Made by a program: the position numbers and the translations under genes | Shown: positions 1-11,727 of the stretch, one piece after another | Numbering within the stretch: the first letter of the stretch is position 1 | How the letters are laid out: each line of letters begins with the position of its first letter | Origin: Syngnathus acus | Taxonomy: Eukaryota > Chordata > Actinopteri > Syngnathiformes > Syngnathidae | Direction of reading: 5' to 3' | Length of the DNA: 64,000 bases | NCBI RefSeq assembly: GCF_901709675.1 | Contig: NC_051096.1 | Coordinates: 4,677,001 to 4,741,000, forward strand | Notes under the pieces: model-generated | Told to the model about the DNA's origin: nothing | The model's database searches: none | What the model saw: the letters and a program-made list of their open reading frames with translations, nothing else

Positions 1-1602
1 GCAAAACACAGTGTACACAATACGGACAATTAAAATTTTAAATTGCAGCAAGGCAGTGACCAGTCATGAATGCTCATTGGCGGACATTACAATTTTTATT
101 TTATTTTATTATGTACAAGTGTGGAATATAATTCCAACATGGGAAGCTGCATAAAAATGCCTTTGTAGCTCAGTGACTAATGATGAGTTTATTTATCATA
201 ATAAGAGTTGTTTATATTATTAATTTACCATAAATGTACCTATTAACATGCGCATATTATGATGACTGATCATGTCGGAATTTTTTTCTTTGTCTTTCCA
301 ACGACATTTTTCACATTGCGACAGGTCTGAATGGTTTGTATGCATGTAAATTCCCCCCTCATTATTTACTGCTTAAAAACATGCACGCGCACGCGTCTCC
401 ACCTGCACTTTAATGAAGAGGCTCCGGTTTGAATTAAACTTCACGTAATTGGCTTGAAAATCCATTGAAATGCAGCACGTGCACGCCGGACCGACACGTG
501 GGGTTCACGCGGATTGTTGCCGTCGGGATTTTTACGCTACCTGTAAGCGAACACGCACACACATTCTTAGCTGCACACTTGAATTTTTAATGACATGGTG
601 ATGATGGAGTATTCTTGACCTCTCTGGGGTCGCAGACACTCAGCCACACACAACCTAAATAACATCCAGCTTTTAACTCCCGGCCGCTCCTACAGATTGG
701 TAACTTCCCCGCTCGGAGTCGTCGACAATAGCCAAGACCGAACTGAGGCCGGGGAAAGCCGGGCCGCCATTGTCCGAGTTGAAAGCCCGGTTATTCATTG
801 GCTGTGAGTTAAAGCGCTGACCCCGGTGTAACACTGATGGAGCTGGCTAACAACACTGAGGCCCTTTGTCTCGACCGGCCCGCTCTCTGATCAGCCCGTA
901 ATGAACTGTTGAAAATTTACAGCCCGTCGTCACTGTCGGCCTTGCCTTTCGCTTTCATCCACCTTTTCTGCCGCGTCCTCGCTTTTTAGTACTCCGCGGA
1001 CGTCATCTTAAAGGGTGGCCCTCCCCTTCCAGACGCCCTCGTGCAATAACAATGCCGTCAATGTAGGTGGTTCATTGATTTCCTCTCAATAGGTGCCTAT
1101 TGTGTCGCATTATTCTCCTCCTCTCCAATCCTTTCAGCGTGTCCTGTTTTGTGCAACTTGTAACAATTTTAAACTTTAGGTGTCATGAGTGGCTATACCT
1201 TCAAAAATGCATATCTTCTATATTTGTAAAAATAAAAAAAATGCTGAGGTAATAGGAGCTGAATAATCACAATAGACCCACCCATGCCACTAAATAAATC
1301 ACTTCCTACTGTTCTGATAATAGGGAGTTAAATGTTTTATGACTTTTACTTTAACACCCCCCTGTCTCAGTGCCCCCCCCTGCTTTTTTTCTCGCACACA
1401 GCATAAGCCTTATCTGTCTGGAGAAGAAAAAAAAAAAAGCATTCTCAATATATGCAAAACTATTCCAGGTTCTCAGTTCCACCCAAAAGATTTCTTGCTT
1501 TTCTTAATATCTTATTTTTCTCCCTGAACTATTTTCTCAGTCTGGAATTGGTGATGGATTTCTCTGAACCGCTTCTGCTGTAATAAATCCACTCCTTGAA
1601 GT

Positions 1603-1651
1603 TGTGTGTGTGTGTGCACGTCTGCACGTGTGTGTGTTTGTGTGTGTATGT
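1603..1651. repeat. GT-rich microsatellite
   Basis: Interrupted GT dinucleotide repeat with short non-repeat breaks. About 120 bp downstream there is a purine-rich GGGA repeat at 1771-1791. Confidence 0.9.
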
Positions 1652-3343
1652 GATATCCCGGGGTAAATTGTTTCCTCCAGTCTTTGAGAGGTGGGCATTC
1701 AATAGCTTGCCAAAACAGCTATAGGCAATAATTAAATGATTCCACGCTTGAGAGGAGAAAGAAAAAGAGCGGGAGGGAGGGAGGGAGGGGAGTGTGGGAG
1801 AGAGATATTCAGGCAGAAGAGGAAGGAAGAGAGCGAGAGAGGGACAGAAAGCAATGATGTGAATGAGAAAGGGAGAAAGACATATTTGGAGAGTATCACA
1901 GTCTGTGGGCCAACACGTTGCATTTTGCCAAGCCAAGGGATCATCATTGATCAGCCATGTTGGAACACATTGATTTTTTTAAACGCCATTTATTTCCCAT
2001 TTTCCTTTTTTTATCATCCTGTTGCACGTCTCTTAAAAAAAATCGGACAAAACTTAATTTTGAAAAATATAATTACAATTAAATTTATTAGTTCTGTGTA
2101 AACAAGTCGGCCATTTTTAAAAACAGTATTGCATTCCTGGCTGATAAGATGATTGGCAGAAGAATAAAGCCACAAAGTACCCAATTTGAATTCAAATATG
2201 TAAATAAACCTATCAGACCTGCCACAGTCGAGCCCCCTTTTGAAGTCTCCGGCTCCTTCCGGGATAGATTACGTTCCAGGTGCTGATGGACGCCTGCTAG
2301 CTGATGATTAGCCTGCCGCCTTTCCGCCATGATATTTACCGGACACAATTGTGTTGTCTACTGACATCATTCACTTTGTCTCCTCTATGCAAATCACATC
2401 ATGCACTCTGATGCACCCCAAAGTGGCATGCCTGAAGTATTTGACGGGCAGGTGCATGCATGCAAAAAAAAAAAAGAGACAATTATTTGGAGATGATTGG
2501 TAATGGACACACACATTTGCATACACATATTCACACAAGCAGCTGTCTGCAGGCAGGCGGGGTCAAATGGTGGTTAATTAGTCCTGTCACCCGTTGAGGT
2601 CATCACACCTTCAGCTGTCTGTGCTCTGAATGAATAATACTGCAATATTAACACAGTCAGCTCAGCTGGAGTGAACCTGTTGTTGGTGTAATGCATAGCA
2701 CATTACTCGCCCCCTCCCTTACTTTTGCAGAGAGGCCACCGCAAGTTGTCACTTTGCGTTAATGACTGTCACAGGGATGTGTGCGGCACGTCCTCCCCGT
2801 CTTCATCCCATTGCCGCCGTATTAGCGTCCGCCCTCTAAATGAAATCAAACGCGTCCTCTTCGGAATGTCCCGGAATGTCTCATTAGCTCGACCTGTCTG
2901 CAAACTCCTGCGGTTCTTGATTCCATTGCTCTGTTAGGGAAAGGTAATTTTCAACTTGACTGTGTGTGATTGAAGTCTGCTTCAGTTTTTTTTTTTGCTT
3001 CTTCAGGAGACTTCCCGACAGGTGCTTCCGGGACAACAGGGAAAAGTAGGAATGATTTCCCATCTGGTTAGTCCGTAGAGAGATGGCGTGGATGTCCAAT
3101 CTGAAATGGGATGCAGCTCCCTGCAAAAAGGAACATTTAAATGGAGCGGAAAACCTGATTTCCACCCTTGAAAAGCCGCCTCGGAATTCTCATTTCTAAT
3201 GGAGCATCACTGCGTTTCCGCAATCGTTTTCCCGTCGGACTTTGCTGACGATCGTATCATAGCGTTAATTTGCCGGTTGTCCTAGTCCACGGTTATTTTT
3301 TGATGCAGACAACTATAGTATTAACTCGATGATTAGATCACTT

Positions 3344-3369
3344 ACACACACACACACACACACACACAC
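3344..3369. repeat. AC dinucleotide microsatellite
   Basis: Thirteen uninterrupted AC units. Confidence 0.95.
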
Positions 3370-5796
3370 CAGGGGATGGAGGGATGGATAAATGCCAGCC
3401 AGGCCTCATTAGCTTCTCGCTGCTTTCCTGGAAAGACAGGAGTGAGACAGTGGGTGGGTGGGGGTAGTCGGAGGGGGGTGGAAGGAAAGTGGGAGGTTAG
3501 ATAAGCAGAGGGAAAGTTGAAAGCAAGCTAAGGGGGAAGCAGAGGTATGGGTTGTCGGGGTAACAGGACGAGAGAGAACCGGGTCTCGTATGGTGACCTG
3601 TTGGATTAAGGCTATTAGAAATCCATCTGGGGATGTTTGACCACTTCACTGGATGATCCGCCCCTAGCAGCCGCTCAGATGACCCCCCCCCCCACACTCA
3701 CAAAATGCCCCCCTCAGGACACATATGCACAGAAACACACACACCATGGCGGAACAGGATTAAGGTCCATCTTGAAATGCTGCATGTTAGCAACTTGGAC
3801 AGATGGAGGGTCAATGGAAATCACCTCGGCTGTAGATTTCATAATGGGACTCAAATGTTATTTTGTGAAAGGTTAACGATTGCAAGTTCGATGAAAAATC
3901 GAAACTTTTTCAAGGGAGAAGATTCTACTTTCAATTCTTTCCTCTATTCCAAATTTGGTTCATTTTAAGCTCCATCATGCATTTATGCATAAGCATATTT
4001 ATTTGGGCCCGTCATTGCTTTTAACTATTCCATATCCCTCATTATCTGATTTGTGTCATACGGTACTATGGAAGCTTTTTGTGAGTGGTTTAAGCTAGTG
4101 TGATTGCATTTTTTTTTTTTGGGAAATGGTTTTGGCTCATTTCACCGATTAGGAGAGCGAGCCGCTCGGCGCAGACAGACGAGCTCCCAGCTGAATCGCC
4201 GCACATCAAACCCTTCAATCACTCGCCATTTACTGGGCTAAGCACAGATGAGAGAGGCCTCCCTGCTTGAGTATACAAAAAACCTGCCGCAGTTTACTCG
4301 AGCCGCCGCCGCCGCCGCCAGCCAATTTCGGCCAGGCGTGCACACAACGGGAAGCAGCTTGTTAAATATGCAGCGTATCTTTGAAAAACAAACGCGAAAG
4401 AGAAATATTTATGAGCTTGACGTGGCTGCTTCTGTCTGTGTGAAAACGCGAGTGCGCTCGCGTCCCTACGGTGGCACCAATGAGGTGATTAGCGATTTAT
4501 ACGAAGCGAATCATTAGCATACGCGCCTCCTCCCCTCCCCTCCCCTCCCTCCCCTTCTCATCTGGGTACGTCTGCTCCCAGCGCCGCTTAAGTGTTTTAA
4601 CGTGTTAATAATCATCAGGCGCTCAAGTGGGCGAGGCACTGGGGAGGTGGATGATGAGAAGGGTGGGCTCGTACCGATCCGCTGCCCTTTGACCTTTGAC
4701 CTTGGACTCTCCTCCTGTGTTGGAGAGGCCGGCCTCTCATCTCAGGGGTCCATCGGGGACCTATTAAGGGCTGTCTCACACTCCGCCACCTCACTTAACT
4801 CCGTCTTGTCAATATGCTACACCGTGTGTGTGTGAGAGGAGGTCGTGTTTATATTCACCTTCCCGTCCATCATGCGTATTTTTCCCCATTTTTTTTTTAC
4901 ACTCTCCCGCCACTTCTTAGTGTCTCCCTGCCTTCTTCTCTCGCTCCATCCCGCTGGCTGCGTCTGTCTTTGGAGATGCTAATTCCCAGTCCGGGGAGAC
5001 CACATGAAACAGAGCTGAGTTTCTCTCATTAGCTGACACAGATGCCGAGGCACGTGGACCTGAATAACAACGCTCTTGGCAGGCGCCGCACCGCCTCTTC
5101 CTCTGCACACCGCTCCACTGAGGAGTCCGCATTCCCGCCGTATTCCGCACACAGCTCGGCCGCGTGTGTCCTCTTCTTCTGACATTGCAAGTTTTATATG
5201 GGAAAAGTATAAATATCATATTAGTTTTATGTGCAAAAATATATATACACACATTTATTTATTTTTGTGCACCTTGAATGCCCATATCAGCATCAACGCG
5301 TTTGTGTCTTTCTTTATTTTTACAATTCAAAACTGTCCGATTTGTGTCGCAAAATTGAAAGTTGTCGGAATTCAGAAATTTTCCGAACACAACTGATTAC
5401 AAAAAGAATGCATTAGTATAGCATGTGGAAAATTGAATTTCCATATTTCCTTGGTGTCCCTTTTAGGATTCGTAAATATGTATCAGTGTCCCTCATCCAT
5501 TTGAAAATTTCATCACTAATGCTTGCCATCCGATTTAAATAGTACGATCACTCGCTCCAATCACAAATCTAAGAGCAGCCGCAGTCGATTTCTGATTGAC
5601 AGTCAGCAGATTGACACACCGTCAATAAAATAATATCGGCTGCTTTGTGTTTATACTTTTTTTCCAAGTATTTTGTGGTTGGATGAGAAGCTTTCATTTG
5701 AGTATTGTAATTTGAATTTTCTCCCCAAAAACCGCAGCCTTAAATCTTCATTTCTACGTTGATCTTTAAAGTGTTGCGGGAAGAAAAATTCTTGAT

Positions 5797-6057
5797 TCAG
5801 TTAGAAAGGATAACCTCGGAATCAATCAGGAAATAAGTCGGCACATTGTGCCGAAGCGCGGCGATGGACTGTAATCCAGTTTTAAAGCAGGTCCACATGT
5901 TGACCACATGATGCTCTCTTGGAGTCAGACATGACTTCACCGGGTTGTATGTCACCACGTACCCCCTAAACATGGAGCTCAGCGCTCTCACGAACACGGT
6001 CATGGAGGCCTTGCGAAGAAACATGGGGATTGAACATTTCTTCACATACAGGCACAA
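5797..6057. other. Non-repetitive block with an 86-codon minus-strand frame; possible conserved non-coding element
   Basis: The sequence is complex and non-repetitive, and the minus strand is open for 86 codons. I recognise no protein family in the translation and see no convincing set of splice sites around it. I read it as a candidate conserved non-coding element in a gene desert, with an unannotated exon as the alternative. Confidence 0.25.
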
Positions 6058-9000
6058 TTGGTCCGAATGACAGTAATGTAATATTGATAGCCAGGGGGAT
6101 GACAGTCTGTCTCCCTTGTGTTCATCCCCTCAGGCTTGACAGAGCTTTGGTCACACATGCCACTGGTGGAAATCTGCTAACATTTGCTCCAATTTATTTT
6201 CTGTCTTTCTCTAGACGTCCGTCCAGTCGTTCATTCTGAGATTTGTCCAAGCCCCGATATAATTCAGTAAAACAGCAATTATTGCAGCCTCAATTAAATG
6301 AGTCCAATAGAAAAATATAAGGTTTTTAATTTAGGATTTTTTCCACATTTTTTACTATTTCCTATAGACAACTTAAAATGAATATCAGGGTTTTATAATT
6401 TTTTTCAATTGTTTTTGTTTTTTTTACAGATCCTCCTAACTACTTATGTGCAGAAATATTGGTCATCAGGATAAAGAATGCCTGTGAGTATTATTTTTAT
6501 ATAATATACATTACATGTCTACATGTGTTGCTGCACCGTTTGTGTTCATATATGCATTTTGTGTCTACATGTGCATGCATATGAGTAAGATTTTTTTTTT
6601 TTTTAACTCGAATCGCCAATGGTGGTCTCTTGTTAAGACTGCAGCATCTGGTTTAATTGAAACTTCCAAGAGTCTCCTTTTTTTGCTCTCAGACTGAGGG
6701 AGATTATTGTAACGACTTGAGAGGTTTACGCATGTGTGTGTGAGTATGTGTGTGAGTGGCCAGGGGTGTTGTCCCTGTTGAATGAAGGTTCAACAGCTCA
6801 CAGGTAGACGAGGGCTTTAGTGGCCAAACATCCGCACAGGGCGCCGCTTGTCCCAATTTGATTTCGGACATATTTTGGGGATCGCTCGGCGAACTGATGA
6901 AAGGAAAATAGAGAGTTAATCCTTGTTAAATTTGAGGGTATTGCACCACACGCACACACACGTACACAGATGCGCACACCCTGTAAGACATGTGTAACCT
7001 AAGTCTGTTGTGATTCTTTTCCTGGGGAGGCCAGGAGAAGTCTGGGAGAGGTTAAAGCAACACTGCGCAGTGTGAAAACACATTGTGTGGCGTGCGACAC
7101 ACACATACACACGCACACGGCTTTGATTAATTGGCTCTGCCTGTGTTTGCCATTGAGACAGTATTCATTCAGGTTTGGGAAGCTGATTTTTTTTTTTTTT
7201 AATAAAAGGTCAGTAGATAAACAGCTCAGAAGGGCAGCCATTTTGGGGCTTAATCCTCAACGTGACCTCATTTGCCTCAGAGGGGCGAGGCGGTTCAAAG
7301 GTGAGGGTTATGAACTATTTCAGAAGGTTAGCCAAAAGAAAATGGAGGCGCCGAGTCCACGGACTAATGAATTTGCATTGAGTCGTGGCTCAGCTGGTTT
7401 TCCCAAACTGAAAGTTAGCAAGGACATCACGGAGAGAAATAAGAGTGTGCACATTTCAGAATAGTGTTCAATTTAAATATAATTTGATAACATTAAAGAT
7501 GGCCGCACTCCAGCAGTTCTCTGTGTGTGTGTGTGATCTGCTCCCATAATCTCTCACACACACTTTCACACTTCAACGCAAATGTTACTTCTCAATTATT
7601 AATCCACTTTAAATGTCAATCTGCAGGGTTGGAAATAGTAAGAGTGGAGTCATTAGGGCGCCGTACCTCCTTTAGACCACATATAGGCACACATGACACA
7701 ATGTTGTTGAGTTGAGCAACATTCAAGACTTTTCATCTTAGATCACGAGACAAATCGCTCGTCATCATTCTGAGTCAGTGTTTCCCACTCTGGGCAAATG
7801 CATACTTTTGTTCATCACTTCATGCGTGTTTAACACACACAGAGAAAAAAAAACAGCTTATGAATAGTGATGAGGCCAAGGTAAATATTGGACATGTGCT
7901 GAAAGACGCGAGGATAAATGCGGGGAATAAACACTCTCACAGAAATAGAGCTTATGTGTGCACTGTAAATTTTGGCGATGGTGCAGGAAAAAATTCATCA
8001 TATTAGGTCTCACCTCATTATTTCATTCGATATTGTAATTCACAGAATCGGCGTTGTTAAAATAGATATTCGTGCTAGGTTGTGCTAAAATGTCACTTTA
8101 TTTATTTCTCCAAATATTAGATAATCTTGGGAGGTTGCTTTTAATATTAAATGAAATCGAGAAAAATGTATTAAAATCTAACACGGCCCCAAACTGATAA
8201 TGTTCACATTGTCTCTTTTTTAAAACATTTCAGAACAGAGCTTGCCACTGTGTGGGATTGATTTTGCCCCTCCAAAAAAAAAAAAAAAATATCCGGCTTT
8301 TGCCTGGCAAAAGATGCGTGACGGCGTGCCATAGAGAAACCATATGTGGCTTGAGGATATTAAAAAGAGAATCGCCGGAAAGCATTGCAACCCAATTTTA
8401 TATATATAAATATACACATACATATAATTCAATATATACATACATGTAAGACCATCTAAGGCCCGATCCATGTGTTTGAGCTCCAATCTCACAGGAGCAG
8501 CTGTAGCCTACGGAGATGACGGTCAGTCACCCTGACCCGGTCACCCGGCAGTTCTTGCAGACTGCCATGGAGGGAGGAGGGGGGCACTTCAAACAGTTGA
8601 CTATTATGACTTCAAGGGCGTTATCTGATCCAGGCGCTGGCGAGATGGCAATGGCGAGTCAGAGGGGAGAATATGGCGGATGGTTTTTGAGGGCCGCCGA
8701 GAATATTTGATAGCGCACGGTATGTCAGAATGACATTTTTGCTGAGCATCATTGCTGGACAAAAATTTAATCCTGTATTAATGACAAACTAACTGTTAAT
8801 TATATCCGAATCAAGTCTAGTCAATTGCTTGCAACAGGGGCCTTATTAATCTCTTCCCTCACCACTACTAATCTCATTCAGGGGTGCCAAATTACCCCGA
8901 GCTAGTGTGTGTTTAAACATTCAACCCTAATTATGGCTCATTATTTGCAGATTCGCCAACCTTTCACCCTTGTTCACCTCATGAGCACAACACACACACA

Positions 9001-9061
9001 CATGCATCATAAATATGAGTCTGCACCCACAGCTCGAGGTGATGTTTGGGGGTTTAAGTCT

Positions 9062-9079
9062 CTGCTGCCATCTGCAGAG
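9062..9079 (-). promoter_or_regulatory. CTCF-like core motif (candidate)
   Basis: Read on the minus strand this contains TGCAGATGGCAGCAG, which fits the CTCF core pattern (C-A-G-rich with GGCAG). It is a sequence match by eye only. Confidence 0.25.
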
Positions 9080-9164
9080 CTGAGGAAAAAAAATACCAGA
9101 GTTGTTTTTTGCGCGTGTGGCCTGTTGGTGGCAATGTTGATGAAGCCAAATGGTGGAACTCCAA

Positions 9165-9180
9165 ATTATTAGGTACACAT
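9165..9180 (-). repeat. Relic of an interspersed element ending in TGTACCTAAT
   Basis: The reverse complement reads ATGTGTACCTAATAAT. It resembles the widely dispersed vertebrate repeat end that carries GTGTACCTAATAAAGTGG. Similar fragments lie at 60161-60182 and 61961-61977. Confidence 0.4.
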
Positions 9181-9493
9181 GGCTCATTGTAAGAAGAGTT
9201 GCATCAACATTTTGAGCTATAAGAGAAGTGCAAGGTATTAAAAACAGCTCTTAGTGTGATGTAGTGCAGCAAACTGTAAGCATAATAATAAAGTACCCAT
9301 TTATGATGATTATTATTGTATTCATATTCCCCCAAAAAAAACAGAATATATGCTAAAAAAGTGTCTAATGTGAATAGAGTAATAAAAATAAATTTAACTT
9401 CTACAATATATATAAAAAATAGTCGTTTTAAAACACTAATTTAAAAAAAATAGCAGAACCGTACATGTTAAACTTTCCCTGTAATCCTAAAAA

Positions 9494-9513
9494 CAGCCAC
9501 AAGAGGGCAGTCG
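9494..9513 (+). promoter_or_regulatory. CTCF-like core motif (candidate)
   Basis: AGCCACAAGAGGGCAGT closely fits the CCACNAGRGGGCAG core of vertebrate CTCF sites. A similar string at about 52326-52346 lies near a repeat relic, so repeat origin is possible. Confidence 0.35.
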
Positions 9514-9758
9514 TGTAATACATTTGGACTATTTTTGCGTTTTCGCTCAAGGGCAAAAGGGGAATCAGAAGGAATACTCAACCTATTGTTTTTATTTTAT
9601 TTTTTGCCTGTTTTTGAAGCATACAGAACACACTGATGATCGATGTGGGTTAAGGTGACAGCTGTACTTTTTGCACACATACATACAGAAATAAAATTAA
9701 AACATCTCATGGTATCCTCCTCCCTTGTCTCTTCTTCACACTCCTCATCTAATCCCAA

Positions 9759-9780
9759 CCCCCCCCCCCCCCCCCCCCCC
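9759..9780. repeat. Homopolymer run of 22 C
   Basis: Uninterrupted C run in a pyrimidine-rich stretch. Runs of this length are prone to length error in assembly. Confidence 0.95.
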
Positions 9781-10393
9781 ATACACACTCCTCCCCATCA
9801 CATGGTCTCCTCCCACATCCTTATTTTACTCTCACCTTGTCTGGAGGAAATGTGACCTCTGGAGGCTTCATGGCTGATTTCATTTCTGTTATGCAAACAG
9901 CAGCGGTTACACACAAGCCCTTTGTAAAAGACTTCCCTTGTGTATTTGTGTGTTTGTGCACGTAATAGCCTGACGAATTGGCTCGTTTGGGCCAATAATA
10001 ACCTATCATAGACGATTTTCCACGCTCATCCAACACATTAGCACGCCGTCATTGGCATGGCGTCCTCACGGCACGGCTGAGAAATCACATGCGACACCAC
10101 AACGGTGTGGAAGTTGATGGAGGCTTGCAGTCATGTCCGCTGTATTGTAAATAGTCACGTTAGCATAAATGCTTCTTGGGGGGTCGGAATGTTTTCCCCT
10201 CGTCCTAATCAGTGATGTCACAGGGGGAGGTTGTCCATCACCAGTCAAAGCCAAAGCACCTACTGTGGATGATGATTGGACCCCATCCAAGTGCTCATGT
10301 ATACATTTAAATATGATTAATATTTGGAGTTACAGCCAAGCAGCTGGATTTGTCAAAGTATGATCCCCTGTGAGCTTGTGTCAAAGCTTGGAC

Positions 10394-10613
10394 AAAAGTA
10401 GTGCATTGCTGCCACCTCCTGGCATCTCAGGAATCTTGAGGAGTTTCATTTAGATAGAAGTAGTGATTTGCCTCCATCTTGCAGCATCTTGGCTCTAATT
10501 CAATATGCTTGACATGAATTGAAAACCTTCATTTAGACCAAAGTAGTGCTTTTCCGCCATCCTGTGGCTCCTTAGTACGGAGAAACAAGTAGTGCTTTGC
10601 TGCCATCGTGTGA
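10394..10613 (+). repeat. Four diverged copies of a short repeat (AGTAGTGCTTTGCNGCCATC)
   Basis: Copies begin near 10394, 10457, 10540 and 10586. Each reads roughly AAGTAGTGCTTTGCTGCCATC followed by a TGTGGCATC-like end. The second and third are also both preceded by TTCATTTAGA. Related sequence appears in reverse orientation at about 48105-48130 and 52388-52420, so this is a dispersed family as well as a local cluster. Confidence 0.7.
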
Positions 10614-10960
10614 GTTATTGGACCAGAGACTATCAGCTGAGACTCTTAAGTCCCTGATTCACGCTGAGGCTTTGCTCTCCTGGTGCCCTTGGGCTCGATT
10701 AATAAATAGCGCCGCAATGGCGACGGGGAGCGGGGCTAACCTTCATTATGTGCTTGCCGCGGGGGAAGTCATCAAAGCTGAGGTGTAGCTTTGAAAAAAG
10801 CAAGTTAGGGTTGACGTCGGCAGTGCACACCGGGGAAACTTTCCCTCCCTCTCCTCCCATTTGTTCTATCGCTCGATTTAATGTCCAGTTATGACCTCAC
10901 TTTCTAACCTTGCTAGTTCCTCCCCCAATGGTGATTGCAAATTGGTGCTCGTGGGGGACA

Positions 10961-10980
10961 TCCAGCAGATGGCAGTGTGA
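10961..10980 (+). promoter_or_regulatory. CTCF-like core motif (candidate)
   Basis: TCCAGCAGATGGCAGTG fits the CTCF core by eye. It shares orientation with the 9494 candidate and is opposite to the 9062 candidate. Confidence 0.3.
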
Positions 10981-11690
10981 TGGAAAAAAAATCCTGTGAG
11001 ACAGAAATGATCAAGTTGGCATATTAATATACAGTAAGCTCCTTATGTTGTTTCAGGAAGTGGGTGGAGGTCTTTCCCATAAGATTTATCTGTCTTATTA
11101 TTGTTGTTAATATTATTATTATTATTATATCATTATTGCAAATATTAAAAAAATAATAATATTAATGTATCGCTACCACAAACCTAAACTTGACATTTTG
11201 CGTTTGGGAAATTGTGAATTACTAAGAGACCATTGTGTATTCTACCCAAGCAGTTGCTACCTTATCATTATTCTTCAGCTCCGCTGACCTTTCCGTCTCC
11301 TCTTCGCGTCTTGTCCTCCTCCTCCTCATCTCTCCTCCGTTTGGCTCCGCCTCCTCTTCCTCCGAGACACACCCGAGACACGACGTTGATCCCGCAGAGG
11401 CGCTAGATCAATAGCGCCGATAAGTAGCGCCGGTAAAGGAAATGACACGGCTACGCTCCCCGCCAGCAGATATTTTATTTTCTCCAGCCTCTCATCTTGA
11501 TTTCTACTCAACGCTCTGATTAGTGCCACTGATGTTCGCTTGAAAACGAAACCAAAGCCAAAAGTGATACGGGCGTGCTCCTTCTCTCAAAAGCCACTTT
11601 AGAGGCGGAGGAAACGCAAGTGTGCGTCTTTTGATTAGTCAAGCAGCCATATTGTTATGACGATGGCCTTCTGTGACCTTTGGATGTATG

Positions 11691-11727
11691 CGTGTGTGTG
11701 TGTGTGTGTGCTCATGTGTGTGTGTGT
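11691..11727. repeat. TG dinucleotide microsatellite
   Basis: A TG repeat broken once by CTCA. Confidence 0.93.

Larger units (their letters stand above)
1..5790. other. Gene-free region with microsatellites
   Basis: I see no supportable exon here. The open frames are short, lie in low-complexity or GT/CA-rich sequence and show no family resemblance. The stretch holds a GT repeat (about 1603-1651), a GGGA repeat (1771-1791), an AC repeat (3344-3369) and a CCCCT repeat (about 4528-4555). The part around 4140-4520 is of mixed composition and not repetitive. It could be a conserved non-coding block, but only a cross-species alignment could show that. Confidence 0.6.

Noticed and set aside
1529-1936. 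135-codon minus-strand frame over GT and GGGA repeats
   Set aside because: The translation is His/Thr and Ser/Pro runs produced by microsatellites.
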